From Limonium bicolor (taxonomy: Eukaryota; Streptophyta; Magnoliopsida; Caryophyllales; Plumbaginaceae): DNA of 64,000 bases. This document shows positions 1-8,312 of this stretch, in pieces; the stretch's first letter is position 1; each line of letters opens with the position of its first letter. The stretch is taken from NCBI GenBank assembly GCA_023374045.1, contig CM041780.1, forward strand, positions 38,703,030-38,767,029, given 5' to 3'. Below the pieces are notes generated by a model. That model saw only the letters and a program-made list of their open reading frames with translations, did not search any database and had not been told where the DNA came from. A program made the translations under genes and the position numbers.

Positions 1-874
1 TGTGAGGCTTAACCTAATATTATTCAAGAGTGGAATAATTAAGAAACTAGATCGGGACCGTGAGTGTCCAATGATCTAGGAGTCAAGTAAACTACCCGGT
101 TGAGATAGAAAGTTGGTAATTAACGAGAGTGAAACTCACTTGAGATACGGTCTCTCAAGGCTGAAGAATAAGATAGCTGAACTTAACAAGCTGGATGTGA
201 GATCTGTGTGGATTGTATTCCTGGATTGAATGTGAAGTGTGGTGTGAATGTACATATATGATGTATTGTTGTATTGCATGTTGTTTGAACTAAAATGAAC
301 TGCATGCTCTTGACCAATTAGTCGGCGTACCCTCACTAGTACGCGGGGTATGCGGAAGTCATATTCAGCGTAAGCTGACCCCCTAGGGGGAACGTTTTTA
401 GTGTGCAGGTACCCAAAGTGAATATGAACACTGTAAGAGACTGGCAGCTAAGCCGGACACCGTTCGAGAGCAGGACGGGGTTGTCATTGATGTGGGTAGT
501 TGTTAAAGCAATTGTATTTGTATACTGTGGGATGTAAGACCAAAAAGGGTCATGGATATACTCGGGAAATTGTAGATACTCGGTATAGTTTGAATGGAGA
601 TGGTATTTGTATAATTTGGATTTGAAGGTTGTATTTGATTTCTGAATTGGTTAAGTATCGGAAGTAGCGTTTGCATTAAGGTACTCGTTAAAAGACCCAT
701 CAGACCGATATTGTATTTGTTGTAGTATTTGTGTTTGGATTGGCCTCGTTAGTCACATAGGTGACTAGCGGCATTGTATCACACCCCCGGTTGTAGTTAT
801 TGTTCCGCTGCATTATGGTTGGTAATCGAGACGGATTAGGAGATAATGGTGTGATTACCGGTAGGGGTGTTACA
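1..874 (+). mobile_element. Element A, 5' LTR, right-hand part only
   Basis: This is the last 874 bases of a long LTR whose start lies outside the window. It matches the end of the LTR at 9549-10417 over its whole length, with about 26 differences by eye (roughly 97% identity). It ends in GGGGTGTTACA at 874, followed by a 5-base spacer and the tRNA primer-binding site, which fixes it as the 5' LTR. It holds the same CCCC-GGGG hairpin, acceptor-like CAG|GT (408/409) and CCGTTCGAGAG block as the 3' copy. The similarity of the two copies suggests a fairly recent insertion. Confidence 0.93.
391..408 (+). promoter_or_regulatory. Acceptor-like site in A 5' LTR
   Basis: A T-rich run leads to GTGTGCAG followed by GTACCC, just after a CCCCCTAGGGGG palindrome. 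Equivalent sites occur at the same place in every LTR whose end is visible. Splicing here is inferred, not observed. Confidence 0.5.
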
Positions 875-879
875 AAAAG

Positions 880-891
880 TGGTATCAGAGC
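880..891 (+). other. Primer-binding site of A (initiator tRNA-Met)
   Basis: TGGTATCAGAGC is complementary to the 3' end of plant initiator tRNA-Met. It lies five bases after the LTR end, the usual place for priming minus-strand DNA synthesis. Confidence 0.95.
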
Positions 892-907
892 GAAGTATCG
901 CTCTGAT
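884..907 (+). other. PBS hairpin of A
   Basis: Left arm ATCAGAGCGA (884-893), loop AGTA, right arm TCGCTCTGAT (898-907): a perfect 10-bp stem whose left arm overlaps the last eight bases of the primer-binding site. Copies are at 19351-19374 (C), 33473-33496 (E, minus), 45391-45414 (F, minus, one mismatch) and 56557-56580 (I). In C the tenth pair is T-A instead of A-T, so pairing is kept. Confidence 0.85.
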
Positions 908-1075
908 GGTCTAAATACCGAGTCTAGGAAGATACCGAGTTAGGAATTAGAGACTTGGGGTAAGGGTTGAGTGTTAGCGTGTGACGTACGCTAGTTAGGA
1001 ACTTCCAGTGTGATCTGGATACCTACATAATCACTCCCGCCCTCCGCAACCCCGTTATAAGTTGGGGAAAAGAAC

Positions 1076-1123
1076 GCCAGGGAGATGGAAAGACCTCTCA
1101 CACTCGGGTTAACCCGATCTGGC
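1076..1123 (+). other. Leader hairpin 2 of A (GCCAG...CTGGC)
   Basis: Outer arms GCCAG (1076-1080) and CTGGC (1119-1123) enclose a palindrome TCGGGTTAACCCGA. Homologues: 19545-19592 (C), 56749-56794 (I, inner TCGGG-AAA-CCCGA, outer arm with a G-T wobble), 33254-33302 (E, minus) and 45191-45219 (F, minus, inner CCGGG-GAAA-CCCGG). The F inner stem changes T-A to C-G at its closing pair. Confidence 0.6.
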
Positions 1124-1285
1124 AGATGCAAAATAAACTTGTAAATAGGAAGAACCTGTCATACGGTAGATTCCAAGGTTTGGAAATCCCGAAGACGGTC
1201 CCCGTTTGAACGACAATAACCGTACTGAAAGGCAGTATATTGAGAGATCCTAAATACAGGATGATGGAATTTGCGGCACCATGGG

Positions 1286-1305
1286 GCGACATGCTTCGCA
1301 GTCGC
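1286..1305 (+). other. Internal hairpin 3 of A (bulged A)
   Basis: GCGAC, a bulged A, TGC, loop TTC, GCA, GTCGC form an eight-pair stem in 20 nt. The same 20-nt object is at 19740-19759 (C), 56957-56976 (I), 33075-33094 (E, minus) and 45010-45029 (F, minus). The closing pair is G-C in A, E and F but T-A in C and I. The loop sequence varies freely (TTC, TAC, GGA). Confidence 0.7.
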
Positions 1306-1820
1306 GAGAACCATGCGCAGCCAACAAGAAGGGAAGCTTAACTGTGTAATGAAGCAAAATAGCAGAGTAACACAACTCAAGACAAAAGAGTCTACGGACT
1401 GCAATGCGTGATGATACTAACAACGGTACAGAAACCAAACCAATCAAGGAATTAGTCAAGGTTGGATAAACTCCAAGCCTACAACGCCAAAGGGCAGTAA
1501 TACCCAAATAACATAGTTCGGGCAACTATGAGAGCAATCATTAAGCTTACACTAACAGGACTACCACGCAGTTCCTAAGGATTAAACAAGCCTTAGTAAC
1601 CACCATTAAGGTGTGGAAACTGGCAACGAAACAAGATACACGGAGTACCACAAAGGTCGGGAAGCCCCGAAATATTGACAACTTTGTCAAGAATACTAAG
1701 AGATTACTCAGGAATTTATCACTAAGATCGAAATGGATGGAAGAGCCAATAAAACCACCAAGTATGGATGGAAAACATTACCGCAGCCGGCATAAGGTAA
1801 CCTAAAACCGACGTACCCGC

Positions 1821-1840
1821 GCACTAGCCAAGGCAAGTGC
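1821..1840 (+). other. Internal hairpin 4 of A (GCACT...AGTGC)
   Basis: GCACTAGCC-AA-GGCAAGTGC pairs with one A-A mismatch. Homologues: 32589-32609 (E, perfect nine-pair stem GCACTTGCC/GGCAAGTGC), 44522-44539 (F, CACTTGC/GCAAGTG), 57331-57350 (I, GCACTTG/CAAGTGC) and 20296-20315 (C, weaker). Loops differ in sequence and length. Confidence 0.65.
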
Positions 1841-2266
1841 AGCAACAACAAGACAAGTTGGAGGACGTTAAATGACTAACAAGTACTTACTAAGCACCAT
1901 CATGGAGATGGAAGTAATCATAGGATCGCCAATCCTAAGAACTTGAGGAACCAAACATTGGAAAGGCCTAACGGCCCGACCATTACATTAACGAACATAC
2001 CAGTCAGCGGGAAGCTGGACTTGGTTAAGACTTCAAACATGGCAACGCCATGAAGAACTTCCTATAAACTCAAGTTTTCTATTTCAAAACCAAAAATTTC
2101 TTTCAAACCACAACTTTTCTTTTAAACCTCAGATTCTATTTAAAACCGAACTAGAGAATCACGGTGCGTATCATAGAATGATACAAGAGGAGTTGATGAT
2201 ATAATACTTCACCTAGGCATGTGACGAGCACTACGAGTATACCCAAATACAGGATGTGGGACGACC

Positions 2267-2284
2267 GCACTCCGAAGGAGCATG
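2267..2284 (+). other. Internal hairpin 5 of A (CTCC...GGAG)
   Basis: CTCC-GAA-GGAG sits in a strongly conserved neighbourhood (GACCGCA before, GCGGGCCTGAC after). Homologues: 13526-13537 (B, minus), 30622-30632 (D, minus), 32152-32162 (E, minus), 44108-44118 (F, minus) and 57912-57923 (I). The loop is GAA or GATA while the stem is invariant. I did not find it in the truncated C domain. Confidence 0.65.
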
Positions 2285-3351
2285 CGGGCCTGACAGACCC
2301 TTTCGTGAGTTAGTCAGGTAAGTGGTAACGTACCAATATGGTACCCCACGTATGTATACATGCAGTGCACGAAACACGGGGAGTAGTCAGCCCGTTCTAC
2401 GGACAGTAAGTGAATACAAATCCGGAAGAGTTGGACACCTCAAACAGTCGAAGGAACTCAGATTAGCATACAAGCTAAGGAGTCAAGAATACACTCCGGA
2501 AGAACGATTAAGAGTTAGGAAGTACGAGAAGCACTAGTAATTGACTAAAGACATTCGATATATCTTGAGAATTCGAAACAAAAGTAGGAAATAGCCAGAT
2601 GGATACCGGGCTAAGCACAGTGAGGCAAATGCCTCGCGGGAACACCTTAATGTTGAATGAATGGGATAGGATTCCCAGAACAACCATTATAAATACCCTG
2701 GGTGACCATCTGAAGTACCGGAGGACACCGATTACCACTGAAGGAAGTACAAAACTTGTTAAAACCATAAGAGAAGTACCCATGGCCTACCCTAAGAGCG
2801 GGAGGTGTATAACCCCAAATGGGACAATTTAGAATCCAGAACCGCAATGCGGAATAAATTACACATTCTCAAAAATGTTAGCTGGAGGTAAATGCATAAT
2901 CAACAATACCCAGGAGCAGTCCATAAAGGGTATCAAGGACAACATAGTTGAAAAAGGTGTTGTAACAAGAGCACCAGAGCTATAACGAACACTCGGTTAG
3001 AACACCGAAGGATCCCACTTACCCAGGGGATACCCTAAATTATTGCAAGGTACCAACCAATACCAAGAGACTTAAAGGGCATCCAACGAACGGAAGCGTG
3101 ATGCAAGGATCCTTGTCATGGAGCCCCAGTGTTACCTCCAAACCAATTTACGGATTACGGAGAAGCAATGCTTATGAACAGCCTAAGATGAGCAGAGCTC
3201 TAGGCAACGAGGCTAGTACGCCGAGAAACTATTATAATACATAATTCAATGGTTACAAAACCCATTGTGAACTATATGTAGAGTTGCCAAGAACGGCACC
3301 AGTGAAGATGGTTAATAACCAACAAGTAAAGATACCCCTCGTTAAGGTGGT

Positions 3352-3365
3352 ACCGCAAGAGCGGT
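3352..3365 (+). other. Internal hairpin 6 of A (ACCGC...GCGGT)
   Basis: ACCGC-AAGA-GCGGT, a five-pair stem with a tetraloop. Copies are at 58827-58840 (I, loop AACA) and 31105-31118 (E, minus). Confidence 0.55.
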
Positions 3366-3716
3366 GAACATACAAATCCCAGGGAAGAGGATACCGTCAA
3401 TAAAAGTCCGAAAATATATCCCTTTCAGAACTACCAACGTAGTGAAGCTTGAGCATACAGGTATTGCCAAGCAATGTGGAAATAAGCTATTATAGCACTG
3501 TTGGAACCGAAGAGTAATCGGTTAAGAGAAATACAGTTTGTGCAAGGGAAGTGGGAAATCAATGACGCTCAAGGAGCTCAGAGAAATAAAGAATATCATA
3601 TTCTATAACCAGCCAAGTGAATGGCGAACCATTGCCTAAATGGTAGTAAAACATGAGTAGAAGCTAATGAAATAGCGGATGCCATAGGAACCAAGTTTGT
3701 AAACAAATACGAACAT

Positions 3717-3734
3717 GGTGCGCAGCAAGCGACC
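3717..3734 (+). other. Internal hairpin 7 of A (GGTGCGC...GCGACC)
   Basis: GGT, a bulged G, CGC, a five-base loop, GCG and ACC; one extra A interrupts the right arm. Copies: 22152-22170 (C), 59125-59142 (I), 29183-29200 (D, minus), 42681-42698 (F, minus) and 30767-30784 (E, minus). Confidence 0.55.
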
Positions 3735-3853
3735 AGTACATGTGGATAAATCATACAATGAGATGGAGTTGATGAATAATGGTAGACAGACCGAGAAACA
3801 AGGAAACAATATTCATTCCTATTGCTAATCTCATAAGAGATTTACTGCCAAGT

Positions 3854-3911
3854 GTTTACGCTTCTGCACTCTGTAGGACTGAGTATTTTGGTATTGCACT
3901 TGTGCAGTAAT
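3854..3911 (+). other. Conserved internal module M of A
   Basis: A block of about 60 bp starting GTTTACGCTTCTGCACTCTG and ending near TTGCACTTGTGCAGTAAT. It is among the best conserved sequences of the internal domain, with copies at 29029-29094 (D), 42529-42592 (F) and 59321-59376 (I). It also occurs inside solo LTR H (48762-48822), where it is not in an internal domain. It contains the short inverted repeat TTGCAC/GTGCAGTAA. Its function is unknown. Confidence 0.7.
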
Positions 3912-4631
3912 GATCGAGTGGGATAGCTAGAAATTGGGAAGGTGACAATTGTAGTAAGAATAGAAAGGAGACTAATGATGGCACATGGACCGACGCATGG
4001 AAAATGCAAGGTTGTACGAGTAAAGAACACTGGTACAAAACCAGTTGAGTGAGCATAGTTCAGACGCCACTAGTAATAGAGGAAGCACTACAATTAAGCA
4101 GTGGATCAACCTCAACCGACAATAAGTCAGGAGAATCAAGTGAATAATCACTCAAGTACACAATAGTTTGTACATTGATTCCAGAGAACTGGATAAGAAA
4201 CTTGTAACTCATTGAATTCGCGTACGGTAAGAGATACCACGCTTGATTAATAAACATTATTCCCAAGATAAAAAGGGATAAAAGGACAGTGTATAACACA
4301 TTAAGGATAACGAGAAGGGTAAGTAAACCCTAGGTCATCAGGGTCGCGCAGCAAAAGCTAGTGGGCCCAAATTCTAAAGGTTTAATACATATAGTGAATG
4401 AATGGATAATTATCAATGCCTTGAAGCCTCTATGGCTAGAACCGAACCCGGTTAAGAGTTAAGTGAACTCCGATGGAAATTCTTGGTGCAGGGACTAAAC
4501 CAGTAAATTGGTTAAGACCCTTTGACCAGAATACATTGTGTAATAGACCGCTTGGAAGTTGAACCACTCCATAACGGCTGAATGCCTTCGACCAATGACC
4601 AATGTTGACATATGGTAGATTACATGGGCGT

Positions 4632-4655
4632 AATCCCTTTTTAAGGGGGGTAGAG
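4632..4655 (+). other. Internal second polypurine tract of A
   Basis: CCCTTTTTAAGGGGGGTAGA closely resembles the true polypurine tract before the 3' LTR (TTTAAGGGGGTAGAT) but lies 1.3 kb upstream of it. Equivalents are at 12448-12474 (B), 28311-28342 (D) and 41811-41835 (F), all preceded in element direction by GGGCGTAA or a close variant. It could act as a second plus-strand priming site or be a relic of an older LTR edge. Confidence 0.6.
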
Positions 4656-4968
4656 CGAAAATTGTGAAGTGTATGTTTCACGTGGTAAGGGTGTAAACTA
4701 CTATGCGCATAGCACAAAAGAAATTGTTTTGATGATGGGTACTTATGTTACATAAACATTCATACTCACTCATTGGGAAAACTATGATTATTTGTGAAAT
4801 TTGAAGTGAAAGGAGTATTAATTATGAGAGATTTGAGGCGAATGGAGTAGAGAAACTCCATATGAATGAGAACCCCGTGATATATGCCTATTCGAGATTA
4901 GACATAGTATTCGATTTGGGATTAGACATGGTATGGATGAGTATATTTGGAAGATTTGTTGAGAATAA

Positions 4969-5200
4969 ATCGGTACGAAGCCGATGTTGAACCCAGCGGG
5001 AATCGAGTCCCCTAGGTGACTGAGTTGATTGTATTTTCTTGTAAATGATTGGGGATAGTATGATATATGCCGGTATGAAACAGGTGTGGAGATATGTGTA
5101 TGTTTGAGGAAAATTGATGAGTATAAATCGGTATGAAACCGATGTTGAATCTAGTGGGAATTGAGTCCCCCTAGGTGAATTGATCGATTTTATTTGGGAA
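4969..5200 (+). repeat. Two-copy direct repeat, 150-bp period
   Basis: Two diverged copies of about 75 bp begin near 4969 and 5119. Both contain AAATCGGTA, CCGATGTTGAA and GAGTCCCC-TAGGTGA. Each has a small ATCGG/CCGAT inverted repeat. They lie between the internal and terminal polypurine tracts. Confidence 0.7.
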
Positions 5201-5569
5201 TGAATGGAGGATAGAAAACTGAATGGAGTTACAACACGTATTGAATTTTTAAAGTAAGCATTTGGAGACAATGGAGGATGATTGATGGACCGAGTTCCAT
5301 CGTTTGGAGATGCTTTGCTTTGTTTTTATGACTAGAATGATTAAGAAGATAGAAAATGGTAAATGATTGAAATACCTGATTGTTTGAAATGGAAGTGTGA
5401 AGTCGAACTTGATTTACTAGTGATCAAGGGAGATGAAGCACAAATAGGGCGGAGAGATGGTTCATCACCGATGCTGATCACATCGGGGTTGAATGATTCT
5501 TCAGGCTCCCTATAAGTGGTCATAAGTAATCCTGCTAGGATAAATGCAGTAAGCATGTATTGGGTTTAG

Positions 5570-5850
5570 TGTGGAATTGTACTGTTTTGTATGCTTGTGT
5601 TGTACTGGCATGTACACACGGTTTAATTGCATTAGGGTAGTTATTCGGTGTTGCACCGGTACGTGCATGGCTGACAATTGTTTTGTGTTGCACTGGTATG
5701 TGCACGGGGTAAATTGTTTTGTGACGTATTGATGTGTACGCACGTGGCATGGTACTGGGATGTATGTTGTGTGGTGTTGGTAGGCACCCACGGTTGTTAA
5801 ATTACTTGTTAACTGATTTGGTGTGTACCGGTATGTATACACTGGCTGGA
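5570..5850 (+). repeat. Tandem repeat of A between the two PPTs
   Basis: About five diverged units of 50-60 bp, each with a short inverted repeat. Examples are TGTAC...GTACA near 5609 and TGCAC...GTGCA near 5653 and 5689. The arms change together between units. B has an unrelated tandem repeat in the same place (12200-12410). Confidence 0.65.
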
Positions 5851-5931
5851 ATGACTTTGAGCCTGTAGGGTTATAGAGATAATAACCTCGGCACACGATA
5901 TGTCTAAATGACTAACAAACGTAGACTCACC

Positions 5932-5965
5932 AACTTTGTGGGCAAAGTTCTTTAAGGGGGTAGAT
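5932..5965 (+). other. PPT of A with adjoining hairpin
   Basis: AACTTTG (5932-5938), loop TGGG, CAAAGTT (5943-5949), then TTTAAGGGGGTAGAT ending one base before the LTR. The purine run is the plus-strand primer. The hairpin recurs next to the PPT in D (26900-26917, loop of other sequence), F (40399-40416) and, shorter, B (11767-11783, GACTT/AAGTC). Confidence 0.8.
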
Positions 5966-6479
5966 TGAAATACCCCATACTTAATTAGGGTGATTAAATT
6001 ACTCTAATACGATATTGAGGGCCTATTAGTGCCTAATGAATTTTGGTAAAAGAATAAATCCAAAAGAAATAATAAAAACGCTTAAAGAGCGAAAAACGCT
6101 AAAACGAGCGTTAAGTGACCCTAGGAGAAATACAACCTTAAATAGGGTACTAAATGAATTTAAAGGCTTAATAATGCCTAAATAATATATGTGAACAATT
6201 CCCGAAGAAAACGGATCCATAAAACGAATTAAAACGCTAATAAAGCTTTAGCGCACGTTTTTCGAGAAAACCCGAAAACGTGACTTTGAGTGGTCAAACG
6301 AACCCGTAAAAATTATAGTTCATTAAGTAACTATAAATAAACATTAATGGGAGTATAATAGCCATTAAAATTAAAGAAACGAGAAAATTCCGGAAAACGG
6401 GCCCGGTTAGTGAATAGTGCTAAACCGGGTAAATTAACGAGCGTTTTCAGTAAAAGACAAAAAAAAATGCTCCAGCTGG

Positions 6480-6503
6480 TATATATTAAGGGGGCCGGTT
6501 TTG
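6480..6503 (+). promoter_or_regulatory. Core promoter of A LTR
   Basis: TATATATTAA (6480-6489) is followed by GGGGGCCGGTTTT. The GGGCCG-TTTT motif recurs at the same offset of about 500-545 bp in E, I and, altered, in C and D, and at about 1120 bp in J. Transcription would start just downstream, giving a U3 of about 0.5 kb and about 3.9 kb of R plus U5. Confidence 0.65.
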
Positions 6504-6589
6504 ACTAGTCAAAAAGCCTCCCCTCACACACAATAAAATAGAAGAAAGAAAAGAAAAGTAAAGGAAGAAAGAAAAGTAGAAAAAGGGTA

Positions 6590-6675
6590 ACCCCTCTTCT
6601 CTCTCCTCCTATTCTCTCTTTTCTTTTCTCTTTCCTCTCTTTCTCCTTCTTCCTTGCGATTTTCTCCTCCCTCTC
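6590..6675 (+). other. Pyrimidine-rich leader tract
   Basis: Almost pure C/T sequence (CTCTTCTCTCTCCTCC and similar) at about +630 to +710. C, E and I have the same kind of tract here, in element orientation. It lies in the predicted 5' untranslated leader. Confidence 0.6.
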
Positions 6676-6831
6676 TCTGGTTTGAACATTTTTGCAGCCC
6701 TTCCATGGCTACTCCCCCACTTCAACCTCATGCCCAAGCTTTATTAAAGCTCCAATCACAAAAATAATTACATATTTGAACTCCTCCCCTCATCATTCTC
6801 TACACTTCCCTCTTTTCAAAATTCGAAAAGG

Positions 6832-6918
6832 ATGAGTTTCATCTCCATGGGTTTTCCCCATTTGAAGAGAAAATCACACCATCTTGTAGCTTGGAGTCTC
6901 CTCATTCTTCTAAGGTAA
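6832..6918 (+). CDS. Putative 28-residue leader ORF of A
   Basis: An 87-base ORF beginning ATG-AGT. Residues near the middle read GFPHLKRK and near the end AWSLL. The E and I LTRs have ORFs of exactly the same length there with the same two blocks. The last codons are CTA-AGG-TAA, so the stop codon is part of the donor-like AAG|GTAA. No known protein family is recognised. It lies after a plausible promoter, but conservation could equally be at RNA or splice-site level. Translation is untested. Confidence 0.35.
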   Translation: MSFISMGFPHLKRKSHHLVAWSLLILLR

Positions 6919-7279
6919 AAATTTCATTGAAAAACTCATGTTTGCTCTTCCTCCCTTGGTAGTCGATTTGGCTCTCTCTCACACCTTGTTTTCTTCTTGA
7001 TTTTGAGCTTCAATTCAACTCTCCAATGGTGGTGGAGTTTCCCCTTTGATTCATGGGTGAAAGCCCCTCTTGAACATTCCAAAGGTAAAACCCTAACTTT
7101 GTGTTTTAAGCCCTTAACTTGATTTAGAGTTCCTAAGGGCTTGAGTGGTTAATTGAATCCATCTCTTGTGTTACTTGAATGTGGGATGAGTTTGGTAACT
7201 CTATTCCCACTTGACCGATTTGGAGGAGAGGAGGAGCAAGAGGAGAATTCAAAAGAGAAACTTGTGAATTAAGGTAAGA
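6912..7279 (+). promoter_or_regulatory. Three donor-like sites of A LTR
   Basis: AAG|GTAAAA after 6914, AAG|GTAAAA after 7084 and AAG|GTAAGA after 7273, that is at +948, +1118 and +1307 from the LTR start. The other LTRs show nearly the same offsets. Confidence 0.55.
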
Positions 7280-8132
7280 AATCTACCTTAAGGTTTATTT
7301 TGGATGCTTTAGAATTGGGATGGGTAAATAAACTAATGAACCCAAATATGAATTGAAATATATGTGGAAAATGTGTGTAGTTGGTTCTAGAGAGATTTGT
7401 GAACTTGGGTGGATTTAAGGCCTAAGTGCCATTGTATTTAAAGTTTGAGCTATTGTGGTATATTGTGTTTTATGGAATTTTGATGAGCTTGGGATTGATA
7501 TTGTGTGCTGGTAGGACCCCTTGTGGGTGTGGTTAGATTAGGAATGAAATTGGTGAGAGTTGATGATTTGGGACATGTAAGGTTTATGGGAGGTTGTGGC
7601 GAAATTTTAGTAGAAAACAAGTGTTGTAAGATGACTTAATGTGATGGCAGAACCTAGGTATTTGTAATGTTGAGAGGAGAGGATTGATAGCCTTGAAATG
7701 GCATTTAGAGAACTAGGGGGAAGAGTGTGAAAATCTGTAGCAATGGAATATGGAAATGTTTTAGAAAAACTAGGAAATGAGCTAGTGTGCAAGACTTTGG
7801 AAACAAGAGTTGTGCTTGGGTTTAGTTAACGTACTTGTCTAGGGATGAATTGGTATGGTCATTGATGCTTTTGGTGAGGTTGGTAGGATGTAAAAACTAG
7901 CAAGAAGAAGTTAGAAATGCATAGTAGTGCAAAATGCAGAATGTGAGAATGTGAATTTGAGGAATTTGAGCAAGAATAAGGTAGTGGATTTAACTAATGA
8001 TTTGGAGTGATTTAAGAATGTTTTGAGGTATTTAATTATGTAGAAAACATGTGGAAAGATTAGGAAATTATTAGAGGTGAATTAGGGGTTGAAAACTGAT
8101 GGAAAAATGTAAATTTTGACAGTTCCAGGGGT

Positions 8133-8312
8133 GGTCTGGGTTTGCAAATCGGTACGCAAACCCAGACCATAGCAAAAACATGGCAGAAGGTGACTTCAGA
8201 GGGTGGTCCGGGTTTGTAAACCCGGACATATACCCGGACCATAGCAAAAATGTAACAGAATGTGAAATCCGTGGTTGGTCCGGGTTTGTAACCCCGGACA
8301 CAAACCCGGACC
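8133..8312 (+). repeat. Hairpin array of A LTR (3 units, 72-bp period)
   Basis: Three 36-nt inverted repeats start at 8133, 8205 and 8277, exactly 72 bp apart. Unit 1 arms are GGTCTGGGTTTG and CAAACCCAGACC; unit 3 arms are GGTCCGGGTTTG and CAAACCCGGACC. Both are perfect 12-bp stems with 12-base loops, and the one arm difference is compensated on the other side. Unit 2 pairs over nine bases. Arrays with the same spacing but other sequences sit here in C, D, E, F, G and I. Confidence 0.85.

Larger units (their letters stand above)
875..5965 (+). mobile_element. Element A, complete non-coding internal domain
   Basis: This is the 5.09-kb region between the two LTRs of element A. It begins with the primer-binding site and ends with a polypurine tract directly before the 3' LTR. 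All three forward frames are broken by stops throughout, the longest open stretches are well under 150 codons, and no retroviral motif (zinc knuckle, protease DTG/DSG, YXDD, integrase HHCC/DDE) can be seen. The region aligns collinearly with the internal domains of C, D, E, F and I. The shared blocks are mostly small inverted repeats listed separately. I take it to be a non-autonomous LARD-type internal domain. Degenerated coding sequence cannot be fully excluded, but the shared blocks do not follow a codon pattern. Confidence 0.85.

Noticed and set aside
880..907. Possible tRNA gene at the tRNA-like sequence
   Set aside because: Only the 12 bases complementary to the tRNA 3' end are present, directly after an LTR; no cloverleaf.
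4888..5896. Antisense frames of 127 and 128 codons in A
   Set aside because: They lie over direct and tandem repeats and are not kept in the related elements.
875..5965. Heavily decayed gag-pol in the internal domains
   Set aside because: Blocks shared by five copies are inverted repeats and short motifs, with indels not in threes, and no known retroviral motif is visible. Not strictly excluded without a translated search.
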